The notes under the pieces: generated by a model
The model's input: only the letters and a program-made list of their open reading frames with translations
Database searches by the model: none
What the model was told of the DNA's origin: nothing
NCBI GenBank assembly: GCA_034422835.1
Contig: DAOUJJ010000010.1
Coordinates: forward strand, 1 to 61,874
Origin: VXMO01 sp034422835
Lineage (GTDB): Bacteria > Chloroflexota > Dehalococcoidia > UBA6926
Length of the DNA stretch: 61,874 nt
Direction: 5' to 3'
Made by a program: the position numbers and the translations under genes
Shown here: piece by piece, positions 8,821-17,310 of the stretch
How the letters are laid out: every line of letters begins with the position of its first letter
Position numbering within the stretch: position 1 is the stretch's first letter

Positions 8821-9954
8821 ATGGCAAACAGGTTACACACACCGCTCTGCGACACGCTGGGCATGGAGTACCCGATACTGCTGGCCGGCATGGCCGTGGG
8901 CGGCAGCCAGGACCTTGCGCCGACGCCCGTCGAGATGGTCGCCGCGATCACGAACGCGGGCGCGCTCGGCGTGCTCGGTGACAACTTCCGCAACCTGGAT
9001 GAGATGGATGAAGGCATCCGACGCCTGAAGTCTCTCGTGGGCGACAAGCCGTACGGCGTGGACTTCCTTGTCCCGGCAACGCGGGCCGAGGTGACTGCAA
9101 CGAGCAATCGTGAGCTGTACGCGCAGGTTGCGCCGCAGTATCCGCAGCATGTCGCGCTTGTGCAGGAGCTTATCGAGGAATTCGGCTTTGAGGCTGAGGA
9201 GGTCTCAGAATCCGAGCCGATGTCCACAGAACTGCTGCGCAAGAAGTTCGAGATCGTTCTCGACAACAAGGTGCCGCTGTTCGCGGCGGCGACAGGCGAG
9301 CCGCCGGAGTGGTTCGCGCAGCAGGCCCACGCGCAGGGAATGAAGCTGATCGGCATGACCGGCGCGGTGCGCCACGCACAGCGGCAGGTGGCCGCGGACG
9401 TGGACATCATCACCGCGCAGGGCACGGAGGCGGGCGGCCACACGGGCAACATCTCTACGTTCGTGCTGGTTCCGCAAGTGGTGGACGAGGTTTCGCCTCG
9501 GCCGGTGCTTGCAGCGGGCGGCATCGGCACCGGCCGTCACGTCGCCGCGGCGCTGGCACTCGGCGCGCAGGGCTGCTGGGTCGGCACGGCGTTCCTCGTG
9601 GCGGAGGAGAACAATATCCCCGACGCGCACAAGGACCAGATTCTCGGCGCGCGTTCCGATGAGTTCACGACGAGCAAGTTCTCATCCGGCAAGCAGCAGC
9701 GGGCGTATCAGAACGCCGTGAAGCTGAAGTGGGCGGCCTCCGGGTTGGAGGCGCTGCCGATGCCGCTGCAGGGCCTGATCCAGGAGCCGTTCACGCGAGC
9801 CGCTCGCAAGGCGGGCAGGCTCGATCTGATCGGCAACCCGTCCGGCCAGATCGGCGGGATGCTCAAGGAGCGCAAGCCGGCGCGGACGATCCTGATGGAC
9901 ATGGTCAACCAGGCCGAGGAGACCATCGAGCAGCTACAGGGCAACCTGCGGTAG
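8821..9954 (+). CDS. NAD(P)H-dependent flavin oxidoreductase, nitronate monooxygenase family (copy 2)
   Basis: This 377-residue paralogue of the preceding gene is well over half identical by eye, with matching length and motifs (YPILLAGMAVGGSQD, AQGTEAGGHTGNIS, VLAAGGIGTGRH). GGGAGGACACA precedes the ATG. The N-terminal active-site loops differ between the copies (MDDRMPSPPRL against GSQDLAPTPVEM), so the substrates may differ. The C-terminal MVNQAEETIEQLQGNLR is shared almost unchanged. A terminator follows the pair. Confidence 0.85.
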   Translation: MANRLHTPLCDTLGMEYPILLAGMAVGGSQDLAPTPVEMVAAITNAGALGVLGDNFRNLDEMDEGIRRLKSLVGDKPYGVDFLVPATRAEVTATSNRELYAQVAPQYPQHVALVQELIEEFGFEAEEVSESEPMSTELLRKKFEIVLDNKVPLFAAATGEPPEWFAQQAHAQGMKLIGMTGAVRHAQRQVAADVDIITAQGTEAGGHTGNISTFVLVPQVVDEVSPRPVLAAGGIGTGRHVAAALALGAQGCWVGTAFLVAEENNIPDAHKDQILGARSDEFTTSKFSSGKQQRAYQNAVKLKWAASGLEALPMPLQGLIQEPFTRAARKAGRLDLIGNPSGQIGGMLKERKPARTILMDMVNQAEETIEQLQGNLR

Positions 9955-9982
9955 GGGGACAACACCCCGCTCGAAATAGAAG

Positions 9983-10024
9983 CCGGGGACGGCCACAAGG
10001 TGGCCGCCCCCGGTAGTGTTTTTG
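9983..10024 (+). terminator. Intrinsic terminator after the NMO pair
   Basis: A 13-bp stem with one A-C mismatch (9983-9995 with 10001-10013) and a 5-base loop, followed by TAGTGTTTTTGA. Confidence 0.8.
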
Positions 10025-10052
10025 ACCTGTAGGAAGTTAGCGTCTCTTGTGG

Positions 10053-10808
10053 CTACTGTATTGACTCTTCGGAATCTTCCTCATCTGGTTGTAGGCTAGC
10101 GGACTGTTGTGGCGGCCGCTCATTCTCTATCCTATCCCGGCGTTGGGCAAGACTTTCCCGTCCGTGGATCGGATCAGTGAAGGTCCAAGAGAGAGTACCG
10201 GCACCGGAAAAGCCAATGCGGTTAGCATTCTGCAACAAAGAGTCAGCCGACTCGCTTAAGCTTCGCTCCTCACCATCGACTAAGACGCTTGCCCGTGTGC
10301 TGCCCACGACTGTGCCATGCGCCACCTCGACGTCCCGTGCTCCCAGTAGCACAACAGTATCTCCATCAGCCAGCCCCACCATATCCCATGCGAACGCTGC
10401 TCGACGCTGCGTCTTCTGGCGCTCGGCACCCTTGGAATAGATCTGTGCCTCATGCTCAGCCTGCTCATCGGAGGGCGTCACATCGACAGGCTTTACCAAT
10501 TCGAGCACTGCGCGAATCTGATCGACATTGAGGTCAGCAAAGAATTCCCTATTCTGACGGGCGCGCTTGTCTGCAAATGCCGCGTGGAGCTTCCTCTCAA
10601 CAATACGGTAATCATCAACGACAACGGCGTACTCGCATGTGAAGGCGAGAGGAACACTCGTGTTGTCCAACTCGCGCATTCGACTCAGAACATCCGCAGT
10701 GCTGTCGCCTTTGGTGGAACCAATCTTGATGTAATCCTGAAATGCATCGTTACTCAGAACGTAGACAATACCACGCTCCGTCTCTCTGCTAGGAGCGATC
10801 TCGGTCAT
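10053..10808 (-). CDS. T5orf172/MUG113 (GIY-YIG superfamily) protein
   Basis: The 251-residue protein starts at 10808, after AGGAGACAGG. Residues about 12-100 form the nuclease-like domain: GIVYVLSN stands for the GIY strand and YIKIGST for the YIG strand, then an Arg-rich helix (LSRMRELDN) and the conserved E in VERKLHAAF, ending at REFFAD. The domain occurs in phage and mobile-element proteins as a DNA-binding or nicking module. Residues about 125-250 hold a charged linker and a small beta-rich domain (VVLLGARDVEVAHGTVVG) that I do not recognise. It stands alone and is convergent to the NMO pair; it is most likely an accessory or mobile-derived gene. Confidence 0.65.
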   Translation of the reverse strand: MTEIAPSRETERGIVYVLSNDAFQDYIKIGSTKGDSTADVLSRMRELDNTSVPLAFTCEYAVVVDDYRIVERKLHAAFADKRARQNREFFADLNVDQIRAVLELVKPVDVTPSDEQAEHEAQIYSKGAERQKTQRRAAFAWDMVGLADGDTVVLLGARDVEVAHGTVVGSTRASVLVDGEERSLSESADSLLQNANRIGFSGAGTLSWTFTDPIHGRESLAQRRDRIENERPPQQSASLQPDEEDSEESIQ

Positions 10809-10958
10809 CTCCTGTCTCCTCTGCTGCCTGTCGCATGCATTTATATGTGAAGTTCCATAAGAGTATAGGCTTGAGCCCCCATTGTAGAGGCCATCTTTCA
10901 AGCGCTGTTCTATCGTTGCACGAAGCGTCGCTCCCGTTGGTTGACTGCGGTGAGTTGC

Positions 10959-11318
10959 TTACAAATGAAATGGCCCGGTGTCGTGTCTTAGGCGCTCGTT
11001 GGGGACATCGACAATCAGGTCCAGTTCTTGCATGGTTATCGCGCCGAGCAGCGGCTGGCAGCCGTCCGGGCCGAAGATGACCTGAGTTGCGGTGTCGAGG
11101 CCGTTGATGGCAACGCGCGCCTCTCCCACGTCCATCTCAACGACGCGACCATCCGCCATCTCGAATTGCCGCCGCCATTTAACGGGCGTTTGCATCTCGC
11201 GCAGCAAATCACCGGGCAGCATGGTGCGCCGCGATCCGGTGTCCACCAGAGCGTCGACCTCTCGCGGGTTCTCGCCGGAGGGGTCGGAAACGGTCATTCG
11301 TACTTCGAAGGCGCCCAT
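10959..11318 (-). CDS. Retropepsin-like clan AA aspartic protease (copy 1)
   Basis: This 119-residue protein contains a single aspartyl-protease half-domain. The catalytic triad is VDTGS at residues about 26-30. The flap region is followed by a second hydrophobic strand, and the family glycine motif LLGAITMQELDLIVD replaces the usual ILG. Enzymes of this type act as dimers. Bacterial relatives are widespread in Cyanobacteria and Chloroflexota and mostly lack known substrates. There is no signal peptide, so the protein is cytosolic. A diverged second copy lies at 32357-32764. Confidence 0.75.
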   Translation of the reverse strand: MGAFEVRMTVSDPSGENPREVDALVDTGSRRTMLPGDLLREMQTPVKWRRQFEMADGRVVEMDVGEARVAINGLDTATQVIFGPDGCQPLLGAITMQELDLIVDVPNERLRHDTGPFHL

Positions 11319-11414
11319 GCCCCAATTCTACAGCAGCTAGCCGGAGCCGCCATCTCTAGCGTCTATGAACTGCCCTATATCCTCTCCAAGCCCAGGGTGA
11401 CCGTTTCTATTGAA

Positions 11415-11433
11415 TGTATCGTCTAATGATACA
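11415..11433. promoter_or_regulatory. Inverted repeat upstream of the DUF4160/HTH pair, likely operator
   Basis: TGTATC, 7 bases, GATACA. The right arm overlaps a possible -10 element TACAAT (11430-11435). The HTH protein encoded just downstream is the obvious candidate to bind here. Confidence 0.45.
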
Positions 11434-11484
11434 ATGGTAAGGTGTTTAGGCGATTCAGGGCGTTGAGTTAGGTCGGGCCGGCTG

Positions 11485-11727
11485 ATGCCAACGGTGGTGA
11501 TAGAGGGTCAATTTCGATTCGTCGTGAATACGAGAGAGAACGGGTTTGAGCCCCCGCACGCCCATGTCTGGGTGGGGAACGAAAGCGCCTGCCGCATAGA
11601 ATTACTCGGCGGCGCCTTCATGGACAACCCGCCGCCCGGAACGCGTAGCGACATCATGGAGGCTTACCGGAGACACGCTGCACGGATACTCGAAACGTGG
11701 GATGCCATTCATGGAGGACAAGCATGA
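11485..11727 (+). CDS. DUF4160 domain protein
   Basis: An 80-residue protein with the DUF4160 pattern: an N-terminal beta strand (FRFVVNTRENGFE), PPHAHVWVG as the diagnostic PPHxHV segment, and a C-terminal helix (IMEAYRRHAARILETW). DUF4160 proteins sit next to DUF2442 proteins in many genomes and are suspected to form toxin-antitoxin-like or stress modules; no activity is proven. The stop codon overlaps the start of the next gene in ATGA, so the two are translationally coupled. Confidence 0.85.
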   Translation: MPTVVIEGQFRFVVNTRENGFEPPHAHVWVGNESACRIELLGGAFMDNPPPGTRSDIMEAYRRHAARILETWDAIHGGQA

Positions 11728-12212
11728 CCACTGTTCTTGTCAGGAATGCTGAGCGGATGATGACGGCGGGCGCTCTGGCTGATTCCGGGATCGAATGCAC
11801 GTTTGCCGACGGTGCAAGCGGGTTGATTCCCTACACCGACGTGCCGGAGATTGCGGCTCGATCCGCGCCAATAGGACTCGAATTGCCGAACGCGTACGAG
11901 ATGATTGTGACACTGGCGGACGGCCAGAGCATCGAGATTCCCTGGGACTTCGCTCGCCACTACTGCGATCAGACATATCGCCCAACAATCGAGGCCATTG
12001 CGGCGGCAGGCCGCAAGACCCTCGGCGACCGCATACGGCAGCACAGGGAGTCACGCGGGTTGACCCAGGATCAACTCTCGCAGAAGGCAGCGATTGGTCG
12101 GGTAACCCTAGCAAGGCTGGAGAACGGCGGGCAAGCTCCCAGATTCAAGACGCTGACTGCTATAGCCCAGGCGCTCCAGATACATGTGAATGACCTTTTG
12201 GTAGAGTCGTAG
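11724..12212 (+). CDS. DUF2442 - XRE-type HTH fusion regulator
   Basis: This 162-residue protein starts at the overlapping ATGA (GGAGGACAAGC lies in front). Residues 1-90 match DUF2442 (VRNAERMMTAGALADSG, LPNAYEMIVTLADGQSIEIPWD). Residues about 103-160 are a Cro/C1-type helix-turn-helix with HRESRGLTQDQLSQKAAIG and VTLARLENGG, ending LQIHVNDLLVES. It probably represses its own pair by binding the inverted repeat at 11415-11433. Fusion of DUF2442 to an HTH is a known arrangement. The pair resembles an antitoxin plus small-partner module; which partner, if any, is toxic cannot be told. Confidence 0.8.
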   Translation: MTTVLVRNAERMMTAGALADSGIECTFADGASGLIPYTDVPEIAARSAPIGLELPNAYEMIVTLADGQSIEIPWDFARHYCDQTYRPTIEAIAAAGRKTLGDRIRQHRESRGLTQDQLSQKAAIGRVTLARLENGGQAPRFKTLTAIAQALQIHVNDLLVES

Positions 12213-12228
12213 ACGCTCTCGGCTCCCC

Positions 12229-12729
12229 CTATATCCGCTCCAAACCCAGCGTTATCTTCTCTCTTGCGCTGAGGTCCGCTGAGGTGTCGTTGAGGGTGCG
12301 GGGAGGGGCTCCGGCGGGGATGCCCGGGCCGGGCTGTTCTGTGTCCTGACTCGCGGACTCCATTCCCTCCAGCAGACGTGTTCGCACCTGCTCGACAACT
12401 CCCTTTGCCTTTGACAGCGAGGACTCCAGCTCCTCCGCCGTTGCGCCGCTCACCAGGTCGCCCGGCACTTCGGGCGCTGTATCCAGCAGCGCGAGACGAT
12501 AGCGTGAGACCGTCGTTGAGAGTTCGCGCTCCAGCGTGATTACCTGCTCTTCCAGTGCTGAAACCCGCTCATCCCGCGCAGCCAACTCCGCCTGCATCGT
12601 CTCGATGGTTGGCTGCTCGGTTGCCGGCGTCTCATCGCTGACCTCACCGCTGTCCGTATCCTCAACGGCTGAGGCCTGTTCGTGCTCTTCGGCGGTGGTG
12701 TTCGTCTCGTGGTCATTCGTCGTCGTCAT
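12229..12729 (-). CDS. Acidic coiled-coil protein, unknown function
   Basis: The 166-residue protein starts at 12729 with GGGGGGAACTGTC in front. Residues 1-45 are acidic and Thr/Glu-rich, probably disordered. About 46-80 is a coiled coil (MQAELAARDERVSALEEQV), and about 95-125 is a second helix (EELESSLSKAKGVVEQVRTR). The C-terminal 40 residues are Pro/Gly/Ser-rich and end REKITLGLERI. The layout resembles phage head scaffolding proteins, but no phage genes surround it, so that is only a resemblance. Its upstream region shares a 25-base motif with the region in front of the structured island at 33.2 kb. Confidence 0.5.
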   Translation of the reverse strand: MTTTNDHETNTTAEEHEQASAVEDTDSGEVSDETPATEQPTIETMQAELAARDERVSALEEQVITLERELSTTVSRYRLALLDTAPEVPGDLVSGATAEELESSLSKAKGVVEQVRTRLLEGMESASQDTEQPGPGIPAGAPPRTLNDTSADLSAREKITLGLERI

Positions 12730-12795
12730 GACAGTTCCCCCCATTCGGTTGTGTGATTGCTTGTCCAATGGGGTTGTAGCGCGTATGCGACGCAC

Positions 12796-12820
12796 GGCGC
12801 AAACGGTGGTGTCACATGGG
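12796..12820 (-). promoter_or_regulatory. Shared 25-base upstream motif (site A)
   Basis: On the minus strand this reads CCCATGTGACACCACC, then R, TTTGC, R and CC. It matches 33170-33194 at 23 of 25 positions. It lies 67 bases before the coiled-coil gene and next to an interspersed repeat. Its role (promoter part, operator or repeat fragment) is unknown. Confidence 0.4.
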
Positions 12821-12834
12821 AATGGCGATTGCGC

Positions 12835-12860
12835 TGTCATTCTGAGCGCAGCGAAGAATC
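12835..12860. repeat. Interspersed repeat, TGTCATTCTGAGCGCAGCGA family
   Basis: This repeat also occurs at 18081-18107, 48251-48276, and inverted at 16559-16584 and 48326-48362. Confidence 0.8.
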
Positions 12861-12885
12861 TAAAGCGGTGATGGGCTGCTCAATG

Positions 12886-12917
<32 letters not shown>

Positions 12918-12925
12918 AAGGTAGG

Positions 12926-13657
12926 TTAGGGGGAGACGGGGAAAGATGTGACGGTGACGGAGCGCGCGCCGTCCGGGTCTGAGAACTCAACGATGGAGGA
13001 CAGGCCCACCCACGTGGGAGAACCGGGGTAGAAGGCGACCACGCCGCCCTCGCTGATGTCCATGTGGGCGTCCCAGTGGCCGAGCGCCACGTAGTCGCGA
13101 TCGCAGTTCGCAATCTCCTCCGGGAAGATGGGGTATGAACGCCCCGCGTCCGCCGCATCACGGACGTAGTGGCCGTGTCCGATGGCGATCTGCCACGGCT
13201 CCGGCCCGCGCGGCGGCGGCTCCTTGAGGGGACAGAGGTCCACGTCGTCATAGCTGATGTGCGGTATGCCCCACACGGCGAGGCCAAGCTCCGGGTACGT
13301 CACCGTCTCGCCCTCGGGGTCCTTGATCAGGTAGACGTTGGGCGTGCGGCCCTCGAGGTCCATGCGCCAATAGACGGAGTTCTGTTCCAGCGGATCATGA
13401 TTGCCCGGCAGGATGACCGTCGGCATCGGCAGCCGTTCCAACTGCTCCATCACATAGTCGGCCACGTCCGCCCGGATGCGGTTGTGGTCGAAGAAATCAC
13501 CCGCGATGAGGACGGCGTCCACCTTCTCCTCAAGCGCGCGATCCACCACGATCTTGAACGCGTGCAGGCACTTGCGCGGCTGCGGCGACCACCGCTCCGT
13601 GAACGCGCCGATATGCACGTCTGATGTGTGGAGGATGCGTATCTTGTCGCTGGACAT
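12926..13657 (-). CDS. Calcineurin-like metallophosphoesterase, SbcD/Mre11-like nuclease domain
   Basis: A 243-residue protein with the full dimetal phosphoesterase set: DVHIG near residue 14, GDFFDHNR near 53, GNHD near 83, IGHGHY near 167 and GHWDAHM near 200. Order and spacing match the SbcD/YhaO/Mre11 group rather than the YfcE group. It lacks the C-terminal capping domain of full SbcD, and no SbcC ATPase is adjacent, so it may act alone or on nucleotides instead of DNA ends. It sits just downstream of tRNA-Leu on the same strand. Confidence 0.78.
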   Translation of the reverse strand: MSSDKIRILHTSDVHIGAFTERWSPQPRKCLHAFKIVVDRALEEKVDAVLIAGDFFDHNRIRADVADYVMEQLERLPMPTVILPGNHDPLEQNSVYWRMDLEGRTPNVYLIKDPEGETVTYPELGLAVWGIPHISYDDVDLCPLKEPPPRGPEPWQIAIGHGHYVRDAADAGRSYPIFPEEIANCDRDYVALGHWDAHMDISEGGVVAFYPGSPTWVGLSSIVEFSDPDGARSVTVTSFPVSP

Positions 13658-13707
13658 CTGCTTGTTTGAGAAGACCTTAGTGTTCTGTCTGATAGTCGTT
13701 TAGGTGG

Positions 13708-13791
13708 TGCCGGGGGAGGGACTCGAACCCACACTCCTTTTTGGGGAAGCGGATTTTAAGTCCGCCGCGTCTGCCATTCCGCCACCCCGGC
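13708..13791 (-). tRNA. tRNA-Leu (anticodon TAA)
   Basis: The acceptor GCCGGGG pairs with CCCCGGC; the T arm is GGGTTCGAGTCCC; the anticodon loop CTTAAAA reads TAA. A long variable arm fits leucine. CCA is encoded at 13705-13707. Confidence 0.93.
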
Positions 13792-13864
13792 ACGTGATTC
13801 TGCTCACATAACCGGGGAGTCCCATCAGTGTATGTCGACATTTCGGGCATCCGCGCGGGGAAAA

Positions 13865-14128
13865 TCAGGCAGCCTGCGCCCTGTTCAGGAGGCGGGCGAG
13901 GCGGCTCTTGCGCCGATCTGCGTTCCTGCTGTGCAGCGTCTTGCCCTTCGAGCGATCCAGGGCGACCATGGCGCGGCGCACGGTGTCCGGCGCATCCTGC
14001 GCTCCGTCCTCAATCGCCTCACGCGCGCGCCTGATCAGCGTCCTGATTGTTCGATTCCGATGGCGATTGACATCGCGCTTCCTGAGCGACCGTCGATGCG
14101 CCTTCGCCGCTGAGATTCCCTTCGCCAC
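13865..14128 (-). CDS. rpsT: 30S ribosomal protein S20
   Basis: An 87-residue basic protein with typical S20 features: MAKGISAAKAHRRSLRKR at the start, helical Arg/Lys-rich stretches, and an SKGKTLHSRNADRRKSRLAR C-terminal segment corresponding to the usual KGVIHKNKAARRKSRL. It binds 16S rRNA early in 30S assembly. It follows the RelA/SpoT gene on the same strand with a 29-base gap. Confidence 0.95.
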   Translation of the reverse strand: MAKGISAAKAHRRSLRKRDVNRHRNRTIRTLIRRAREAIEDGAQDAPDTVRRAMVALDRSKGKTLHSRNADRRKSRLARLLNRAQAA

Positions 14129-14157
14129 GTCCTGCTGCTCCTCTGTATCCCTTGCTC

Positions 14158-16506
14158 TTACTTCTTGTCTGTTGACTGCTCTTCTGCCGTGCCGCTCGAG
14201 CGGGCCGCCTTTGCGTTCTTCTGTCCGGCGCCGCGCCCGCGAGCGGTGTGTGTTGATGTCCTGTACACGTTGAAGACGCCCGGCAGATCCTCCAAACGGG
14301 ATATCATCCGGCTGATTTCCGGAAGGCCGCTTGCTTCAACCGTGAGAGTTATCGTAACTGTGCCGTCCGTATTGTGTCTATCTCGCACCCCCGTGATGTT
14401 GATGTGATCTGCCGAGACCAGCGTCGTAATATCCCGCAAAAGCCCCACACGGTCCTGTGACGAAATAACGACGCCGGACGGGTATTTCTGCTCGAAGTCC
14501 GGCCAGGTCACGTCCATCAACCGCTCCGGCTCGTCCTCGTTGATCATGTTGGTGCAGTTGCGCCGGTGGACGGAAAGGCCGCGATTGCGGGTGATGAACC
14601 CGACGATTTCCTCGCCCGGCATCGGGCGGCAGCAGGGCGCGGAGCGGGCCCGCGTGGGACCTAGCCCGGGCACGTTCACGGCGAGCTCTCCGCTGGACGG
14701 TCGGATTTGAATCGTGTCAGGCTCTTCCCTCTGGGGCGCGATGCGTTTGGCAATCTGGTTGACGCCAACCTGCCCGGTTCCGAGCGCCAGGATGAACTCA
14801 TCCGCCGTTTGGTACCCGAAGAGCGTCGCCAGGTGCTGCGGATCAAGCTGTACGCCGAGCCGACGCGTCTCACGATCCAGCATCTGCCGGCCACGCGCCG
14901 CGCTCTCTGAACGCTCCTGGACGCGGAACCAGTGGCGGATCTTGGACCGCGCCAACTCGGTGCGCACGTAGCCGAGATCGGGGTTTAGCCAGTCGAGGCT
15001 CGGTCCCTTTGCGTTCTTGGACGGGATGATTTCAACCGTGTCGCCGTTCTTGAGTGTGTAGCTCAACGAGACCATGCGGCCGTTGACCTTTGCGCCTGCT
15101 GTTCCATAGCCGACGTCCGTGTGGATGCGGAACGCGAAGTCGATGGGAGTGGAGCCGGCCGGCAGCTCGCGAATCTCGCCCCTTGGGGTGTACACATAGA
15201 CCTGGTCGACAAGAATCTCGTGCTTCAACTGGTCGACGAACTCCTGCGCGCCGATAACGTCCCGCTGCCAGTCCAGCAGCTGCCGCAGCCACGCGATGCG
15301 CTCATCGAACTCGCCGCCCGCCGCGCCCTCCTTGTAGCGCCAGTGCGCCGCGATGCCGTATTCCGCCATCTGGTGCATATCCGCCGTGCGGATCTGCACC
15401 TCCAACGTGTTGCCGTCCGGCGTGACGACCGTTGTGTGCAGTGATTGATAGCCCGTTTCCCGCGGGTTGGCGATGTAGTCGTCAAATTGGCCGGGCAGGG
15501 GCCGCCACATGCCGTGGATGATGCCAAGCACGCCGTAGCAGTCCTGCACGTCCTTCACAACCACGCGGACGGCCTGCAGGTCATTGATGTCCTCGAAGTC
15601 CCGCCCGATCTCGCGGTAGCGCTCCATCTTCTGGGCGATGCTGTAGATGCTCTTGGTCCTGCCGGAAATCTCAACGTCCTTGTAGCCCTGCTCAGCCAGG
15701 GTCTCCGTCAATGCCGTGAGCGCGTTGCGAACTCCCGTCTCGCGCTCCGTCAACCGCGCGGCCACGAGGTAGGAAACCCGCCGATACCGCGCGGGTTCCA
15801 GGTGGAAAAACGCAAGGTCATTGAGTTCCGACTCGATGCTGTCGATGCCGAGCCGATGGGCGAGCGGAGCGTAGATATCCCGCGTTTCCAGGGCGATGCG
15901 GTGACGCCGATCCGGCGCGAGTGGATCCAGCGTCCGCATGTTGTGGAGGCGGTCGGCCAGCTTGACGAGAACGACGCGGACGTCCTGCGCCATGGCGAGC
16001 AGCATCTTGCGGAGGCTCTCGGCCTGGTACACGCTGGCATGTGACGGCAGGGCGGCCGCCTCGCCGCCCGCGCCCTGCTGCGGCTGTGCCGCGAGGCGGG
16101 ACAGCTTCGTGACGCCGTCCACGAGTTCGGCGATCTCCGCGCCGAAACCCTCTCGCATCTCATTGAGCGTCATGGGCGAGTCTTCGACGACGTCATGCAG
16201 GAGCGCCGCCTGCAGAGTGGGCGCGTCCAGCATTTCGATGTCCGTCAGGATGAGCGCGGTCTCAAGGGGGTGGCAGATATACGGGTCGCCGGACTTGCGG
16301 AACTGACCCTCGTGGGCGCGCTCAGCCGTATCAAACGCCTCACGGATGGCATCGATGCGTTCCGCCGGGAGCCGATGCGCCTTCAGGCGCTCCTCAAGCT
16401 CGTCGAACCCGACGCGCGCGAGACTATTCTCCGCGGCGACGTCGGTCGTCAGCGCCGGGGCATCCGCAGAGGCATCATCGTCTATAGCGGAATTCGCGCC
16501 AGTCAT
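14158..16506 (-). CDS. Bifunctional (p)ppGpp synthetase/hydrolase (RelA/SpoT)
   Basis: The 782-residue protein has a full long-RSH layout. The HD hydrolase domain (about 50-200) carries CHPLETALIL and ALLHDVVED. The synthetase domain (about 255-400) carries RTKSIYSIAQKM, FDDYIANPRETGYQSLH and EVQIRT, then AEYGIAAHW. A TGS domain (about 435-500) carries VYTPRGEIRELPAGSTPIDFA. The C-terminal ACT domain (about 690-755) carries DRVGLLRDITTLVSADHINI. Both catalytic sites look intact, so it should make and degrade the stringent-response alarmone. The conserved CCRPMPGE of the linker is also present. Confidence 0.93.
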   Translation of the reverse strand: MTGANSAIDDDASADAPALTTDVAAENSLARVGFDELEERLKAHRLPAERIDAIREAFDTAERAHEGQFRKSGDPYICHPLETALILTDIEMLDAPTLQAALLHDVVEDSPMTLNEMREGFGAEIAELVDGVTKLSRLAAQPQQGAGGEAAALPSHASVYQAESLRKMLLAMAQDVRVVLVKLADRLHNMRTLDPLAPDRRHRIALETRDIYAPLAHRLGIDSIESELNDLAFFHLEPARYRRVSYLVAARLTERETGVRNALTALTETLAEQGYKDVEISGRTKSIYSIAQKMERYREIGRDFEDINDLQAVRVVVKDVQDCYGVLGIIHGMWRPLPGQFDDYIANPRETGYQSLHTTVVTPDGNTLEVQIRTADMHQMAEYGIAAHWRYKEGAAGGEFDERIAWLRQLLDWQRDVIGAQEFVDQLKHEILVDQVYVYTPRGEIRELPAGSTPIDFAFRIHTDVGYGTAGAKVNGRMVSLSYTLKNGDTVEIIPSKNAKGPSLDWLNPDLGYVRTELARSKIRHWFRVQERSESAARGRQMLDRETRRLGVQLDPQHLATLFGYQTADEFILALGTGQVGVNQIAKRIAPQREEPDTIQIRPSSGELAVNVPGLGPTRARSAPCCRPMPGEEIVGFITRNRGLSVHRRNCTNMINEDEPERLMDVTWPDFEQKYPSGVVISSQDRVGLLRDITTLVSADHINITGVRDRHNTDGTVTITLTVEASGLPEISRMISRLEDLPGVFNVYRTSTHTARGRGAGQKNAKAARSSGTAEEQSTDKK

Positions 16507-16558
16507 TATCGATATAGTTTACCGCTTTATGGCTAGTTATCCCGTTAGGTGGGGAGGA

Positions 16559-16584
16559 GATTCTTCGCTGTGCTCAGAATGACA
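16559..16584. repeat. Interspersed repeat, TGTCATTCTGAGC family (inverted copy)
   Basis: It lies just upstream of the MntA gene. A good -10 box (TATAAT, 16597-16602) starts 12 bases beyond its end, so the repeat may form part of that promoter region. Confidence 0.7.
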
Positions 16585-16658
16585 TTTGCGCCCCACTATA
16601 ATGGCGTGGGCGAGTCCCCAGGCGGGCGGGCCCGTAGACTGTTGACTGTGAGGACGTA

Positions 16659-16964
16659 ATGATTGCTGCCGTTGAAGAGTGCGCTGACGAGGTTCGCCGA
16701 CTGTGTGATCGCTATGGCGTGCAGAGCCTCTACCTGTTCGGCTCCGCCGCCGCGCAGGATGATGGCGATGCCCGCGACCTGGACTTTCTCGTTGAGTTCA
16801 CGCCGGAGGCAATCGAGCGGTATGCGGATTCGTACTTCGGCCTGCTGGAGGAACTGGAGCAGCTTTTCAGCAAGCCGGTGGACCTCGTCGTGGAATCTGC
16901 CATAAAGAACCGATTTTTCCTCGAGTCCGTGCGCCAAACCAGGACACCACTCTATGCCGCCTGA
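16659..16964 (+). CDS. mntA: MntA-type minimal nucleotidyltransferase antitoxin
   Basis: A 101-residue MNT-fold protein. The nucleotidyltransferase signature GSX10DXD is complete (G28 S29, then D40 and D42, within FGSAAAQDDGDARDLDF). Studied MntA proteins neutralise their HEPN partner by adding AMP to a Tyr next to its active site. The gene overlaps the HEPN gene by 11 bases, the standard arrangement. A TATAAT box lies about 60 bases upstream. Confidence 0.9.
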   Translation: MIAAVEECADEVRRLCDRYGVQSLYLFGSAAAQDDGDARDLDFLVEFTPEAIERYADSYFGLLEELEQLFSKPVDLVVESAIKNRFFLESVRQTRTPLYAA

Positions 16965-17292
16965 AGCCAGAAAATACCTGGAGGATGTGCAACACGCTTG
17001 CGAACTGCTGCTGAAGTTCACCTCCGGCAAATCGCTTGCGGACTATGAGGGCGACCCCATGCTCCGATCCGCCGTCGAACGCCAATTTGAGATCATCGGG
17101 GAGGCCGTGGGCGGGCTGGCACGAATCAATCAGGCCATCGCTGACAGAATCTCTTACCATGAGCGGATCATCGCCCTGCGCAACATACTGATTCACGGAT
17201 ACGCAGATGTGGACAATCGGCTTGTTTGGGACGTGCTCCGCACAAACCTGCCCACACTGCGAGGCGAGATAAACACGCTTCTGACCGAATAA
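16954..17292 (+). CDS. hepT: HepT-type HEPN RNase toxin
   Basis: A 112-residue helical HEPN (DUF86) protein. The catalytic RX4HXY motif is complete (R76, H81 and Y83 in RNILIHGY), with the Tyr available for AMPylation by MntA. Family members cleave RNA, including tRNA ends. The interspersed repeat GTTCGCCCTGAGCC begins 19 bases after the stop. Confidence 0.9.
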   Translation: MPPEARKYLEDVQHACELLLKFTSGKSLADYEGDPMLRSAVERQFEIIGEAVGGLARINQAIADRISYHERIIALRNILIHGYADVDNRLVWDVLRTNLPTLRGEINTLLTE

Positions 17293-17310
17293 GAGCGGCC
17301 ACCCTCCCCC

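Noticed and set aside
12229..12729. Prophage remnant (scaffolding-like protein)
   Set aside because: Only composition resembles a scaffold protein. No capsid, terminase, portal or integrase gene is nearby.
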